64,000 nucleotides of DNA from Symbiodinium natans (GCA_905221605.1 CAJNDS010000440.1:64501-128500); one strand, 5' to 3'; shown: positions 21,385 to 32,222, counted from the stretch's first letter. Numbers and translations are program-made. Notes: generated from the sequence alone by a model not told the origin.

Positions 21385-21904
21385 CAAAATGTGGGCCTTA
21401 TAGAATTTATGGTTCGGAGTTCAGAAGCTCAGGGTTTAAGGCGTCACGGCGCATGGCCTTAGGGGATTTCGCGAGCAAAAATTGGACAAAAACACATGAA
21501 CTTCTGTCACTCCGACTACCTGTGTACCATTCGGGGCCTTTGCCACCGAATAGGTGCATAGCAGGCATTGCTTGTGTCCACATATGCGCGAGTCGCCATC
21601 GAACTCCATGACGGGGCTGCAGAGCCACGAAGCACTGTATTCCAAGCTACTGCCACGCTTTCTTGCTTGTGTTCGAATTGTCCACGTCTTTTCAGTACTT
21701 TTGCCTCGTGGTTTTCTACACCTGCCACATCTTCCACGTTTTTCCTACTTTTCCACACTGTCCGTGTGGTTTCCAAGTGCTGTCTATTTTTCTTTCCATA
21801 CTTTGCGTGGATTTTGGTTTTGTTGGTCTGCGAACTAATGCACAAAAATGTTTTCCGCGACTTGGGGAATCGTTTGAAAAAAAAACTGCAATTTTGGCAG
21901 CTTG

Positions 21905-21999
21905 GGGGACTGCGGAGGACTGCGGAGGACTGCGGAGGAGTGCGGAGAGAAACTGCGGAGGAGTGCGGAGGACTGCGGAGGAGTGCGGAGGACTGCCGG
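21905..21999 (+). repeat. 10-bp minisatellite GACTGCGGAG
   Basis: About nine copies alternating GACTGCGGAG and GAGTGCGGAG in the centre of the nested transposon. Confidence 0.9.
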
Positions 22000-22499
22000 A
22001 GGCACTCTTGAAAATACAGTTTTCACCGAAATGAGTTTTTTGTCTTTTTTGCAATCAATGTGAATACAAAGAAGCAGAATGCTCCTTCCTATGGAAATAT
22101 TTGATTAGATTCGGGCTTCTTGGAATATTTTTTACAGATGTGAACACGCTTTTGAGGCGTATTTCTGTCAAAACAACACCGCAAGAGGCATTGGCAGGGT
22201 TGCGTTTCCAGAACGTAGTTGAACGTACCGAAGTGGAGGCAAAAAGAGCGAATTTGCATCCAGTTCATTAATATACTGGGCCTATTGGGTCGGCATGATT
22301 CCCTGATAGGCATATGCAGACAACAAGCAAGACAAAGACAAGAGAGAGCACAAAGGCAGAGTCCGCCCCACACGGTGCAGCAGCGGCGCCTTTGGAATGA
22401 TGAAATATGATATGGCTTTGTCCAGTTTTTGCCGGTTGAATCCTGGAAGCCATGTCATCGCCCTCTACACCCCTGAAACGCAAACCCTAAACCAGCCTA

Positions 22500-23526
22500 A
22501 ACCTGCACACAGCACTTGTAAAGACGTAAATGAATGTTTGTTCGTAGCCTTTGCCTCTGTGGAGCAATTGAAGACCGTGCGACCATCACGCGTGTTCAAA
22601 AGCCAGCTTGGCGAACACAGTTAATCAACGCAATTGGACGGCGTTGCTTCTTCATCCTAGACCTGTTTGAAAACCAGCTACGATGAATTGGCAGCTCAAC
22701 TTTCAAGAGCAATGCTGGCCGCAACAGGAGCAGACCGTGCCAAGCTTTGGCCGAAAGTGTGAGGATGGCTTTGTGTGCGCTGTGTGCAAAGGTTTAAACA
22801 TGTCAGCGGTGTTCAGGGTCAAAGCCAAAATTGAAGATCTTCAATCTGAAAAAACACAGGATTTGCGACACAGCTATTTTAACCCCCACATGATTCAATC
22901 TCTCTCACCCACGAAGCTCCAACTGCTTTCACTTGTCATGTTCGGGCACACGTAGAAGGCTCAGGCGGCCTGCGGCGGCGATCTTTGTCCCGTCCACTGG
23001 AAATCAGGAGCCCGTCGCACCCCGAGCTCAAACAAGCCTGACTTCTTGCTGTTGACTTGTGAACACGTCACACGCGCGTAGCAGTTCGTGCCCAATGAAA
23101 AATTATTCGACGCCAAGCGAGTCCAGACCGCAACAACACCCAAGTCAAAGGAGGTGACAAGGCTCATAAGCGTGCAGAACAACAGAAAGCAAAATACTTA
23201 TGCTCTCGAGTGCCTCCCAACGCTTCCAAAAGGCTCTCGGGCATGACTTGCGACCCATGACTGCCAGATGGCAGAGGCCTTGCAGGTCCTTTTTTTGGCA
23301 ACATGACACGCCTCGGATCTCAGACGTTTCTAAGTTTCAGCAGCAGCCCGTTGCTTCAGGCCTTCTCGACGTTTTGCTGCTAGAATTGCGGGCTGTTTTT
23401 CTTCCCCGATGTTTTTTCGCTTCAAATCACTTGAAAATGAGTTGGTGTGTCCGTTCCTGATTTTAACCCTATTTTCAAGCTTGCATCAAGCTTTAGGCAA
23501 AGCCCCATAGGACCCGTGACTTTTGC
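22500..23526 (-). repeat. Right terminal inverted repeat (~1,027 bp)
   Basis: Reverse complement of 20357-21384 with few differences. One of them turns the 20459-20686 frame into a stop (TCG to TAG), so that frame is not kept in both arms. Confidence 0.92.
22683..22955 (+). CDS. 90-aa frame in right arm, CxxC motif
   Basis: Mirror copy of 20929-21201. See that entry. Confidence 0.4.
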   Translation: MNWQLNFQEQCWPQQEQTVPSFGRKCEDGFVCAVCKGLNMSAVFRVKAKIEDLQSEKTQDLRHSYFNPHMIQSLSPTKLQLLSLVMFGHT

Positions 23527-25153
23527 TAGGGGTGACACTTACCTACAGGTCCCGATATCTGTTTCCCGAACGCAAAAAATAGGTCACAGGTCACTTACAA
23601 GTGCACTTGCAGGTTAGGGTAGGGTTCACGCAGAGGTTGCCCGTAGGAACCAAGCCCATAGCACCCAATGTGCTGAGTAGCGTGTGAAAACACGGACAGT
23701 GTCGTGCTATCGCGCCTCCCTCTTGAAGCAAAGGTGCCTATAACCGCCCAGGTGAAGACAGGAAAGGTTGTAGGTGCTACGCGTTCAACGTGAAGTGGAA
23801 AGCAGGTGTGAGTGCAGGTCCTTGTAGCAGCGCGTCCTCACGTGACCTTGGCTTTAGAGTGTTTGCAAAGTTTGCAAAGTTTGTCCGGGCGTCTTGCTAT
23901 GCCAAGTAAGATCCAAGTTGCCCTTGCAAGACTCTGACAATCTCACAAGCGCTTGCCTGGCCTAAGGCGCTGAGGCAAGGACGGAGCCGAACAGCCCTCC
24001 AGTAGAAGAGGCCAGCCCTACCCCGCCTAGTAAGTAGACCCGGCAACAGCTGTCCCGCGCCCAACCCTCTAAGTTCCAAGCTATAAGCCACGAGCCCGAA
24101 ACTGGTGAGCACGTCCTGCTTCGGTCAGACCCCAGAGCAAAAGAGGCGAGTTTCCCTAGAACCTGCGGCTCTCAGCAGTCGTCTGCAAAGCCTCTCCCGC
24201 CCCTTGCAAGGGAGGCCGAGTTCGGCGCTAGCGATTGTTTAGGGGTGACTCCGTAGTAGCCTGCAGCAGGGTTGCTCTCGAGTCAGGCTTGCACATGTGT
24301 GTTGGATGCGCCAAGGCACAGGGCTTGAGAGCAGCGACAGCTCTTGCTAGCTTCTGAAAGGTAGTTGCTGTTTAAGTTTAGGTTGGAGAAACCTTTTGCT
24401 TGGAATTGCTAACCTTGATGTACCGCCAACTACTGTGAAGCCCCAGAGTCACGAGTTGAAGCATTGAGGGCGTGAGAGTGAGACGTGGCAACTTCGTGCC
24501 ATGTGTGGTCGCAAAAGCGTGACCGAAAAGGTGGACTACAGTGCCAGGAGCTGCTGCAGGAGTCAAGGGGAGGCCGCTCACCAGGCGCGTTTAGCATCCT
24601 AGGGTCTAGGGTTTAAGGTTTTAGGGTTAAGAAAACGCAAGTTGTTGGTGAGTTGTTGCGGCTCCTGCAGACGTAACTCCGGAGTGGCGCTACTTGGCTC
24701 GCGTGATGGCTAAATATTGCCTGCGCTGTCGCCGGTTGTGTTTTTTGAGTGAGGCAAGCACGCGCAACCAGACCCACGTGCCAAGGCAAACTTGCTGCGC
24801 TGGTCAAGTACGCTGCCTCAGCTTGCGCTGCCAAGCGTTCCAGTGCAGAACTCCAAGTATCACCCGAGGTTCTTCAAGGTATCCGTCAGGTGATTGCTGC
24901 GCTGTCGGGCGATCAGGGTTCTGATGACCCAAGCCATGCCCACATGATGCCAAAGCCGAGATGAAGTATCAGGCCGCGCGTTGACGCATTTTGCCCCAAC
25001 CATGTGCCTTTGCAACCAAGTTGCGCCGCTCGTGAAGAGCTTATCACACGTGCACGCAACCGTAATTGAACTGCCAAGCACAGGAGAAGCGACGGTGATG
25101 AACTTGCTCCTTGTCCGTGCCAAGTTCCGCACCCTAAGCGGTTTAAGGCTCCC

Positions 25154-25250
25154 TAATTAAGCGTGCTTAGTCCCGAACCCGTGCGCAGAAGGCCTGTTGC
25201 ACTCCCTTGCGTGCCGGGGGCAAACCGGCCAGGCCGCCCGTAAACCCCTA
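25154..25250 (+). repeat. Internal motif, copy 2 of 3
   Basis: Shares the GTGCGCA..GTTGCACTCCCTTG..GGGGGCAAACC core with 19141-19216. Confidence 0.7.
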
Positions 25251-27020
25251 AAGCCTAAGCACGTCGTGCACTTGCTTGTATAGTTTGCCGGCATCTTCCA
25301 ACGAGTACTCAATCAAATGTCGCGCTCGAGATCAAAGAATGTGCCCGCTTAACAGGCAAGGCAGCGTGTGTGGTGTTGGTGTTGCTGATGCTCAAGCCGA
25401 GCTTGAAGGCAGAGCACTTCGGCAGACTAAGTCGTGCTGAGTGTTTTGCTGCGCTTAGGATCCAGCCCAGTCAAGGCGCAGACGGGGAGAAAGTAAACTC
25501 TCACAAGATGCAGCCAGATGGGTTGGTGAAGCAATACTTTGTCCTTGATGTAGTGTTGGGTTGCGCTTGTTTGTGGGGCTGCCTTAAAGAAAGGTCCAGT
25601 CGGCAGTCGGCAGGCAAAGGCGTTGCTTACTTGCTGGACGTGACTTCAATGGCGTGTGTGCGCATCTCAAGAACGCTTGTGGGCGAGTCCGATGTCTCTC
25701 AGCCAAAGCAGTTTCTGCTGTCTTCGTTCACCGTACACCTTTGCAGCCACACTCCGCCAAGCCGTCTGAAGCCTTAAACTTTGCTGTCTCGCGCTAGTCA
25801 CTTGTGAGCAGTCTGCTCAGCCTAACCGTTGTACTAGGACCCGAGTAAGGTTTGAACGCAGAAGGGGCGCAGATCCCTTAAAAACTCGAAACAGTAAGCT
25901 AATGAGCTTGTTACCCGAACCCATGCGTGTAAGGTCTGTTGCATTCCTTTGTGTGCAGTGTGTGATGCCGCCAGACCTTTCTGAGTCCTTGAGCTGCCTT
26001 GCTGCGAAGGCTCGAGGATCATATGCAGCCGTGGTTCCCGTGTGGTTCCCGTGTAGTTTTTTAGGGGTGTCCCAATACCTTAACGACAAATATGTGTGAG
26101 TCTGTAGAGGTACAGTCCGGCGTAATCCCTAGGTGCTTTGTCGCCTGCAAAGGTGTGCCCGTTGCACAGCCTCCACACTCAGGTGCAAGGTGCCAGGAAA
26201 GCCAGTCTCTGTGTCACTCTGAGACCCCAAGTGGCGCGACTCCAGCTAAGCTAAAACTAAGGTGGAACCCTTGTGGCGGTAAGCCAGTGTTTTCCTTCAA
26301 GGCCCCGAAGGGTAAATTAAGAGTTCGAAACTAATCTGCAAGTCTCAGCCGTGAGACCGTGCAGCTGTCCTCAGTTTGCAAGTGTACAGCGTAGCAAACT
26401 CAGGCGCAAGCCACAGAGGTGCACAGGCGTGAAGGCTCAAGGTACCGCGAGGTGCGTAGCGACTGCAGAGGGCCATCAAAGATGAACTCGTGACACGGCT
26501 GCCAGGCATGAAGCTTGACGGAGACTCTGCTGCAGCCCCCGTTGCAGTTGCAAGTGCTGTGCTCCTAGCCCGCCAACTAGCGAGGCCGTGTCAGCCCAGG
26601 TTGCCCAGGTTGCCCAGGTTGCCCAGGTCTTTGCAGAATGCGAGGTCCGACTCTCGTCGTTAAGCGTCGTTGCTTGCGCGTTAAAGTTCGGCGCAGACAG
26701 TGTCAGATCTAAACCTGCGAGCTCTTGTACACTCCGAGCCTCAAGATGCGCATGCAGCACGAAGTGCCGCCGGCCCGTGCTTTCTGCAAGTGTACAACTT
26801 GGCCCTAATGAATGGGTTTAAGACGTAGCAACCCCTAACCTCTAAGACCCTCTCGCGTTTGCAGAGACGCGTACCATGCAGGCCATTAACGCCCGCCAAC
26901 AGGCGAGGCCGGTTTGCAGGTGCCAGAGGTTCAAAGTGCAGAGGTGCAAAGGTCCAAAGTATATCCCTACACGCAGGCTGTAAATAGTGCAGTGTGTGCT
27001 GGCAGCCTGACGACGCCAGC

Positions 27021-27029
27021 AAGGAGGAG
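27021..27029 (+). promoter_or_regulatory. Polypurine tract AAGGAGGAG
   Basis: Nine purines immediately upstream of the right LTR, the expected plus-strand primer for LTR retrotransposons. Confidence 0.75.
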
Positions 27030-27361
27030 TGTTGAAAACCTCCAGCGTGCACCCGGGATTTCAGGACTTCAGGTATGAGGTATCAAGTTGTGCAGTTGGA
27101 ATCTTTGTGTCCTTGCGAATGTTTTGACCTTTAGGAGAAGGCTACGTAGAAACCTTCTTAGGCCAGGTGTAACTTCAAACACCTTCTAGCTTGTATGGTA
27201 TGTACAGTGTACAGAGTAGCTAGACAAGTTTGTCCTGAATGGACGTGTTGCTTGTGTCGTCGTTGTGTTTGGTGCCTTTTAAGTCGTACCTCAAAGCATC
27301 TGTCGCCCAGCCATGGAAAAAGCAGTGCGCGAACTCCATGAACTGCACCTGCAGTTCAACA
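27030..27361 (+). repeat. Right (3') LTR, 332 bp
   Basis: About 98% identical to the left LTR; lacks two bases of a GT run. Followed by target duplication CCAGC at 27362-27366 and then CCCTAAA repeats. Confidence 0.93.
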
Positions 27362-27421
27362 CCAGCCCTAAACCCTAAACCCTAAACCCTCAACCCCAAA
27401 CCCCAAACCCAAAACGCTAAA

Positions 27422-27496
27422 CCCTAAGCGCCTTCACTTCTTCCGGCTCCCGTATGCACTGCTCACCCCGCACGGCCTGGCGGACGGGAGGCTTCC
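27422..27496 (-). CDS. Candidate exon, locus 1
   Basis: The minus strand reads KPPVRQAVRGEQCIREPEEV and then KALR. Flanked by CCCTAAA on the left and G-rich units on the right. Confidence 0.55.
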
Positions 27497-27497
27497 A

Positions 27498-27830
27498 GGG
27501 TTAGGGTTCAGGGTTCAGGGTTCAGGGGTTTAGGGGTTTAGGGTTTAGGGGTTTAGGGGTTTAGGGTTTTAGGGGTTTAGAGGTTTAGGGGTTTAGGGGT
27601 TGAGGGGTTGAGGGGTTGAGGGGTTGAGGGATTGAGGGGTTGAGGGGTTGAGGGGTTTAGGGGTTGAGGGGCTGAGGGGTTTAGGGGTTTTGGGGTTTAG
27701 GGCTTTAGCGGTTTAGGGGTTTAGGGGTTTAGGGGTTTAGGGGCTTAGGGGCTTAGGGGTTTAGGGGTTTAGGGTTCAGGGGTTTAGGTTCAGGGGTTTA
27801 GGGGTTTAGGGCTTAGGCTTAGGGCTTGGG
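27498..27830 (+). repeat. GGGGTTTA / GGGGTTGA 8-mer array
   Basis: A long array dominated by 8-base units, with a block of GGGGTTGA at 27598-27655. Confidence 0.95.
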
Positions 27831-27944
27831 GGTAGGGTCTCTGAGCTCGAGGGGTTGAGGGTAGTAGCGTCTGCTGTTGAGGGCTTCGAGTCTTGAAGCT
27901 TCAGGGTAGTATCTACGCCTTAGGGTTTAGGGGTTTGGGTCTAT

Positions 27945-28000
27945 CCCTAAACCCTAAACCCTAAACCCTAAACCCTAAACCCTAAACCCTAAACCCTAAA
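27945..28000 (-). repeat. CCCTAAA array
   Basis: Eight perfect units. Confidence 0.95.
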
Positions 28001-28021
28001 AGCTTGGGGGGTTCAGGGGCT

Positions 28022-28095
28022 TGGGCACTGCGCTCTACGGTACACACGGAAACGTGTGGGGGCACTCACGCAGATGCGAAGCTGAAGGCTGAAAG
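28022..28095 (-). CDS. Candidate exon, locus 1
   Basis: The minus strand reads LQLRICVSAPTRFRVYRRAQ. Weak alone; it has the usual flanking array arrangement. Confidence 0.4.
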
Positions 28096-28289
28096 GGTCA
28101 TCCCCCTGCTTCTACAGATTTAGGGTTTCTAAGGGTCAAGGCTTTAGGGTTTAGGGTTAAGGGTTCAGGGTTTAGGGTTTAGGGTCAAGGGTTTGGGGCT
28201 AAGGGTTCAGGGTTTAGGGTTAAGGGTTTAGGGTTTAGGACGTTTGAGTTTAGGGTTTAGGACGTTTGAGATTCAGGGCTCTTTGCCTC

Positions 28290-28356
28290 CACAAATCCTT
28301 CTGTCTGCAGCGCCACTGGCGGCTGACTTCCCGCACCAAGCCCGTACACATCCTGG
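28290..28356 (-). CDS. Candidate first exon of locus 1
   Basis: The minus strand offers MCTGLVREVSRQWRCRQKDL and then WRQRAL in one frame, and AYCQDVYGLGAGSQPPVALQ in another. The ATG and the position after the AKR stop suggest a start, but the frame choice is open. Confidence 0.35.
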
Positions 28357-28369
28357 CAGTAGGCTGAGG

Positions 28370-28490
28370 TTTAGGGTTTAGGGTTTAGGGTTTAGGGTTT
28401 GGGGTTTAGGGTTTAGGGTTTAGGGTTTAGGGTTTAGGGTTTAGGGTTTAGGGTTTAGGGTTTAGGGTTTAGGGTTTAGGGTTTAGGGCC
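28370..28490 (+). repeat. TTTAGGG array
   Basis: About 17 units, one TTTGGGG. Confidence 0.97.
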
Positions 28491-28611
28491 TTTGTGGGAA
28501 CTTGCTAAGGTCAGGTTCACTTCGTGTCTTGTGGAAGAAATACGAGGAAGGGATGGAAACCGTCTGCGAAAGAACTTCAGAAAACACTTGCTACAAGGCC
28601 ATATGGTCACC

Positions 28612-28746
28612 CTAAACCCTAAACCCTAAGCCCTAAGCCCTAAGCCCTACACCCTAAACCCTAAGCACTAAACCCTAAGCCCTAAGCCCTAAGCCCTAAG
28701 CCCTAAGCCCTAAACCCTAAACCCTAAACCCTAAACCCTAAACCCC
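28612..28746 (-). repeat. CCCTAAG / CCCTAAA array
   Basis: Mixed CCCTAAG and CCCTAAA units immediately 3' of the AKR stop codon on the coding strand. Confidence 0.95.
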
Positions 28747-28751
28747 TACAT

Positions 28752-28848
28752 TCAAGAGTCCTGGTGCCAGGATGGTCGCACTTCGGCATGATTAGACTCA
28801 CTCAGCGTCGCCAGGCCATCTAACGCTGCCATTTGCATCTCAGAGAGC
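28752..28848 (-). CDS. AKR last exon (stop at 28752-28754)
   Basis: Acceptor GCGCAAG|GCTC. Reads LSEMQMAALDGLATLSESNH and then AEVRPSWHQDS, stop TGA. This corresponds to the C-terminal helix (LSEEDMAALDGL type). Length 97 matches phase 2 from the previous exon. Confidence 0.85.
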
Positions 28849-28974
28849 CTTGCGCGGATGCTACGTCGCCGCGAACCCTTGGGGTTTAGGGTTTAGGGTT
28901 TAGGGTTTAGGGCTTAGGGTTTCGGATTTAGGGTTTTAGGGTTTAGGGTTTCGGGCATACACCACGCCAAGATA

Positions 28975-29012
28975 AATTCTCTGCACCCTTCCGGCGCAGA
29001 TCTTGCTAAACC
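28975..29012 (-). other. GC-rich island inside AKR intron 12
   Basis: Looks like an exon by composition (ICAGRVQRIYLGVVYA) but is not needed, because flanking AKR exons join in phase without it. Possibly a skipped or relict exon. Confidence 0.4.
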
Positions 29013-29144
29013 CTCAACCCCAAACCCCAAACCCTAAACCCTAAACCCCAAACCCTAAACCCCAAACCCTAAACCTTAAACCCCAAACCCTAAACCCCAA
29101 ACTCTAAACCAAACCCTAAACCCCAAATCTCGGACGCGAGGTGC

Positions 29145-29194
29145 TCGAAGTCCAGAAGCTCGGAGTTCTCCCGGATGCGCTCCATGCTCGAAGC
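29145..29194 (-). CDS. AKR exon 12
   Basis: Acceptor GGTGAG|GCT, donor TTCGA|GCACC (GC type). Reads ASSMERIRENSELLDF. This is the family SSxxERIxEN segment that binds the adenosine phosphate of the cofactor. Joins as DFE-LSEM. Confidence 0.85.
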
Positions 29195-29214
29195 CTCACC
29201 CCAACAAGGGTTTA

Positions 29215-29310
29215 GGGTTTATAGGGTTTGTAGTGTTTACGGGTTTACAGGGTTTATGGGTTTATACCTAGTAGGCTTTATAGGGTTTAAATTGTAGGGT
29301 TTCATCTAGA
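29215..29310 (+). repeat. Degenerate GGGTTTATA / TTTAGGG run
   Basis: Short irregular units on the acceptor side of AKR exon 12. Confidence 0.7.
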
Positions 29311-29690
29311 CTGGTTGGGACCTCATGCAGTGTTGTGAGGGCATTTAGAACCCCGACTGGAACAAGTTGAACTCAGTCTGGTGTGCCGCACTCCTGTGCA
29401 GCAAGTTGAGTCGCTGATGCTACAGGGCACAGGGCCTTCCGTTTCAACTTGTATATCAGTGAACACAAACGTGAAATTACACATGTCTCATGCACCAAGT
29501 GAACGGCCCCATATTTGGGATGTCTCGACTCTGCACATCTGAGACCAAGACCCACTTACTGCTGAACAAAGTGAGTCATGTATCAAGAATGTAATCCCGA
29601 AGCAATCCTTTGACAAGGACCATCAGCTACAACCTAGTAGCTCGCCCGGAAAAAACCTGGCACGGCCACTCGCACATTTCCGAGTCACCA

Positions 29691-30979
29691 CTACGCAAAT
29701 AGGTCGAAGTCAGATTCACTAGATTCACTAGATTCACTAGATTCACTAGATTCACTAGATGAGCTGCAATCATTGTGGATGGCACCCACCTCGGACAGTT
29801 TCCCCAGCATCAGCACACGGAACACCCTTGCGTGACCATGCTGGGAAGCCAATGAAAAGGCTGTTCGGCCTCTGCTGTCGGCATAATTTACGGCAGCTCG
29901 TGCTTTCAAGAGCATGCGCACAAGCTTGACGTGGCCGCACCCCGACGCATACATGAGGGCCGTCATCCCCATGATGTCAGCATTTTTGCTTTTGCGGTAG
30001 CCAAATCCAAAATTTCTATATATGATGGAACGTTCGTTCACGTCGCCTAGTTTATAGAAGGGCACGGGCACATCCACCCCGGCCTTTAACTTCAACAAAG
30101 AGCGCGCGACCCTTACACGTGGATAGTGCTCAAGCATGATGATCAGAGCGGGAAAGCTGTCGGTGAAATGGGCGCCTTCTTCCAGCAAAAACTCCACAGA
30201 CTGCAAAGAATACAACCAACATGGCAACCAACCATCTTCATCTCGTTCTGACACAACGGCACTTTGCAGGGCCTCGTCCAGGAAACCTGAGATGGCTCCA
30301 CCAAGCAGTTGCCGAAAAACTTCGATGATGCTGCGGTGTCCTCGTCTAGCAGCAGCATGGAGGGCTTCCACAACGGGCAACCCGTAAGGTTCGCTGAGAG
30401 GGTCCCAAGAATGTCCGTCCAAAAGCACGCGCAGAATCTCGGCATGCCCGAGAAAAGACGCATTAACAACACCTTGACAGCACGCGCTCATACGGTCATC
30501 ACGCTCCCAACTTTCTTCTGAACGAACGCTCAGATGATGCAGCAGTACTCGGAGACCCTCGATGTGCTGCCTTTCAATTGCGACAAGGAGAGGGGAGTCC
30601 CGCATCTCGGGAACGTCATGAAGGGGTTCTGCACGTGCCTCAAGCAGCAAATGGATTGCCTCAATCGAGTTTCCGCATACTGCCTCAGAGAGGCTGTCAT
30701 GCAACCAAGAATCATTATGAAAACCTTTCGGCAGCAGCAGCCGCAACACCTCTACATTTCGCCCATAGCCAAATCGGATGGCACCGGAACAGTGAGCCCT
30801 GGCCTCCAAGAGCAACCGCACTGCGTCGGCATGTCCTGCCTCCGACGCGATGGAGAGTGGACTCCGACCCTCGTGCACCAAATTGGGGTCGTGGGAGTGC
30901 ATCAAGATCTTCTCAACCTCAGCTGCATCGCCACTCTCCAGTGCGTTCTGGAAATGGCGTGTCTGCTCCTGCTCAGCTT
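29691..30979 (-). CDS. Ankyrin-repeat part of UBL-ankyrin gene A (frameshifted)
   Basis: Reads from AEQEQTRHFQNALESGD through about seven ankyrin-type units (e.g. RSPLSIASEAGHADAVRLLL near residue 40, MGMTALMYASGCGHVKLVRM near residue 340) to a Ser-Glu-Ser tail and DFDLFA, stop at 29691. The family is a scaffold type with no known catalysis. The tail is coded by five 9-bp repeats. The N-terminal ubiquitin-like part lies in another frame just upstream (30970-31225), and a single missing base near 30975 would restore continuity. The gene lies in AKR intron 11, same strand, and contains no telomere repeats. Probably a pseudogene or a sequence error. Confidence 0.75.
29712..29760 (-). repeat. 9-bp coding repeat ATTCACTAG x5
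   Basis: Encodes the SES-SES tail of gene A; in-frame expansion. Confidence 0.9.
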
Positions 30980-31225
30980 GACCAGTTGGACATCCAGAGG
31001 GGAGTTTAGCAGAAGGGTGTCATCCAAAGTCCTGCCATCGTGCAGGAGCTTTAGCCTGAAGCGTGGCCACCCGCAGATTGGCTCCAACTGCCCTTTCAGG
31101 GATCGCACGTCGCTCAAGGTCTCGACAGGCCAGGCCGCCAACTCTTCCCCACAAGGCAAGTAGATGCGCAGCGCTGCTGATCTGTCAACATCCACGGGCC
31201 TCAAGTATAGTCGTTGAAGCCCTTT
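30970..31225 (-). pseudogene. Ubiquitin-like N-terminal part of gene A
   Basis: Reads LRIYLPCGEELAAWPVETLS, then DVRSLKGQLEPICGWPRFRL and KLLHDGRTLDDTLLL..LDVQLVKL, a clear ubiquitin-like fold (compare gene B). No ATG: the frame opens at a stop next to the TA microsatellite at 31226. Either an upstream exon is spliced in (GACAGATCAGCAG could be an acceptor) or the 5' end is lost. Confidence 0.65.
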
Positions 31226-31310
31226 CTATATATATATATATGTATATATTGTATGTGCCTCTATATATATAGATATATATGCCTATATATATATATGTGT
31301 ATACTTATAT
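31226..31310. repeat. (TA)n microsatellite with CTATATA units
   Basis: AT-only and CTATATATA tracts directly 5' of gene A on its coding strand. Confidence 0.9.
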
Positions 31311-32160
31311 GACAACATAAGACATTCTATACTCGTATACATTTACAATATACGGAAGCTATACGATTAATATAGTTTGACATAGTTTGTAGATCATAGA
31401 TGTACATTCTGCTTGGATCGACGACGTTTGCTGTAAAATTCAATGTTTGTGCTGTTCTGCGAACTTGTTAGAACGGTTGAAAGGCTTGTTTCCTCGTTTA
31501 TGCTTTTGCAATGCCTTGTGCATGACCCGCTGAACAACCGCAAGCAGTCAACGTCTGACCATGTACATGATCACAAACAGAGGCAGGACAACAGTTGGTA
31601 GCAAGCCTGCGAATACATGACCTACAACTCCGTTCCCCTTTGGAATCCTATAGCGGATCACAGTGGTATTCCCACGCATTCACACTTCCACCCCGAAGTA
31701 AATTTACAGTATGACAACTTAGTTCGGGGTGGACTTTCATCCGCCAGAGTGCCGGAAAGAGAAGTCATGTCAGATTCTCGAGTGAAGTTGTTAAAACACT
31801 TTCTCCCTGAAGCCTTGCTATTCCCATACGGAATAAATTTGCAATTGGACTCATGGGACTCGCGCGGCACTGTCGAGTCCGAAGAAGCAAAGGTTTGTGG
31901 CTTTCCAATTCGGGATGGTTAAAGTGAATGCGGTGATGGGGAGCAAAATGGGGTTTATAGAGTTGATACAGAGTCAGGGTTTAGAGTTTATAGGCTCAAT
32001 GGCGAAGCCCTACCTCCCATCCCAAACCCTTACAAAATGAGGATCCCCGTTGTGGGCTGTGTTTAGGGCCTGGCAAAACGAAGAATATCCCCTCATGAAA
32101 ACAACCCCAAAAAGCCACTGGGGTTCACATCCCCCCGTGTAAACCCTACATTGTAGGCTT
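31311..32160. other. Unique AT-richer stretch, no gene called
   Basis: Contains an 11-bp inverted pair TCCACCCCGAA (31687-31697) / TTCGGGGTGGA (31723-31733) inside a 101-codon plus-strand frame (31617-31922) that shows no motif. Part of AKR intron 11. Confidence 0.4.
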
Positions 32161-32177
32161 AGAATGAATCTAATAAA

Positions 32178-32222
32178 CCTAAACCCTAAACCCTAAACCC
32201 TAAAACCCTAAAACCCTAAACC
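32178..32222 (-). repeat. CCCTAAA array
   Basis: Short donor-side array for AKR exon 11. Confidence 0.9.

Larger units (their letters stand above)
20355..23527. mobile_element. Nested DNA transposon, long inverted repeats, Mutator-like by TSD size
   Basis: Arms of about 1.03 kb (20357-21384 and 22500-23526) are near-identical reverse complements around a 1.1-kb centre. The ends are (T)GGCAAAAGTCACGGGTCC and its complement. The 9-bp duplication and very long terminal repeats are typical of MULE or foldback elements. The centre shows no transposase, so it is probably mobilised in trans. It lies inside the LTR element and is therefore younger than that insertion. Confidence 0.85.
16296..27361 (+). 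mobile_element. LTR retrotransposon, 11,066 bp, apparently non-autonomous
   Basis: Two direct repeats of 334 and 332 bp bound the element. Each starts TGTTGAA and ends TTCAACA, so the standard TG..CA ends extend to a 7-bp inverted terminus. CCAGC is duplicated outside. A purine tract AAGGAGGAG immediately precedes the right LTR and a possible primer site follows the left LTR; both set the + orientation. The 10.4-kb interior has no frame longer than about 170 codons, and I see no reverse transcriptase (YxDD), integrase or protease motif. It may be a large non-coding derivative mobilised in trans. It carries an inverted-repeat transposon at 20355-23527. The LTRs differ by about seven substitutions and one 2-bp indel (about 2%), so the insertion is fairly recent. 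Confidence 0.9.

Noticed and set aside
30143-31163. Long plus- and minus-strand frames over UBL-ankyrin gene A
   Set aside because: Shadows of the ankyrin coding sequence, which has clear repeats in one frame.
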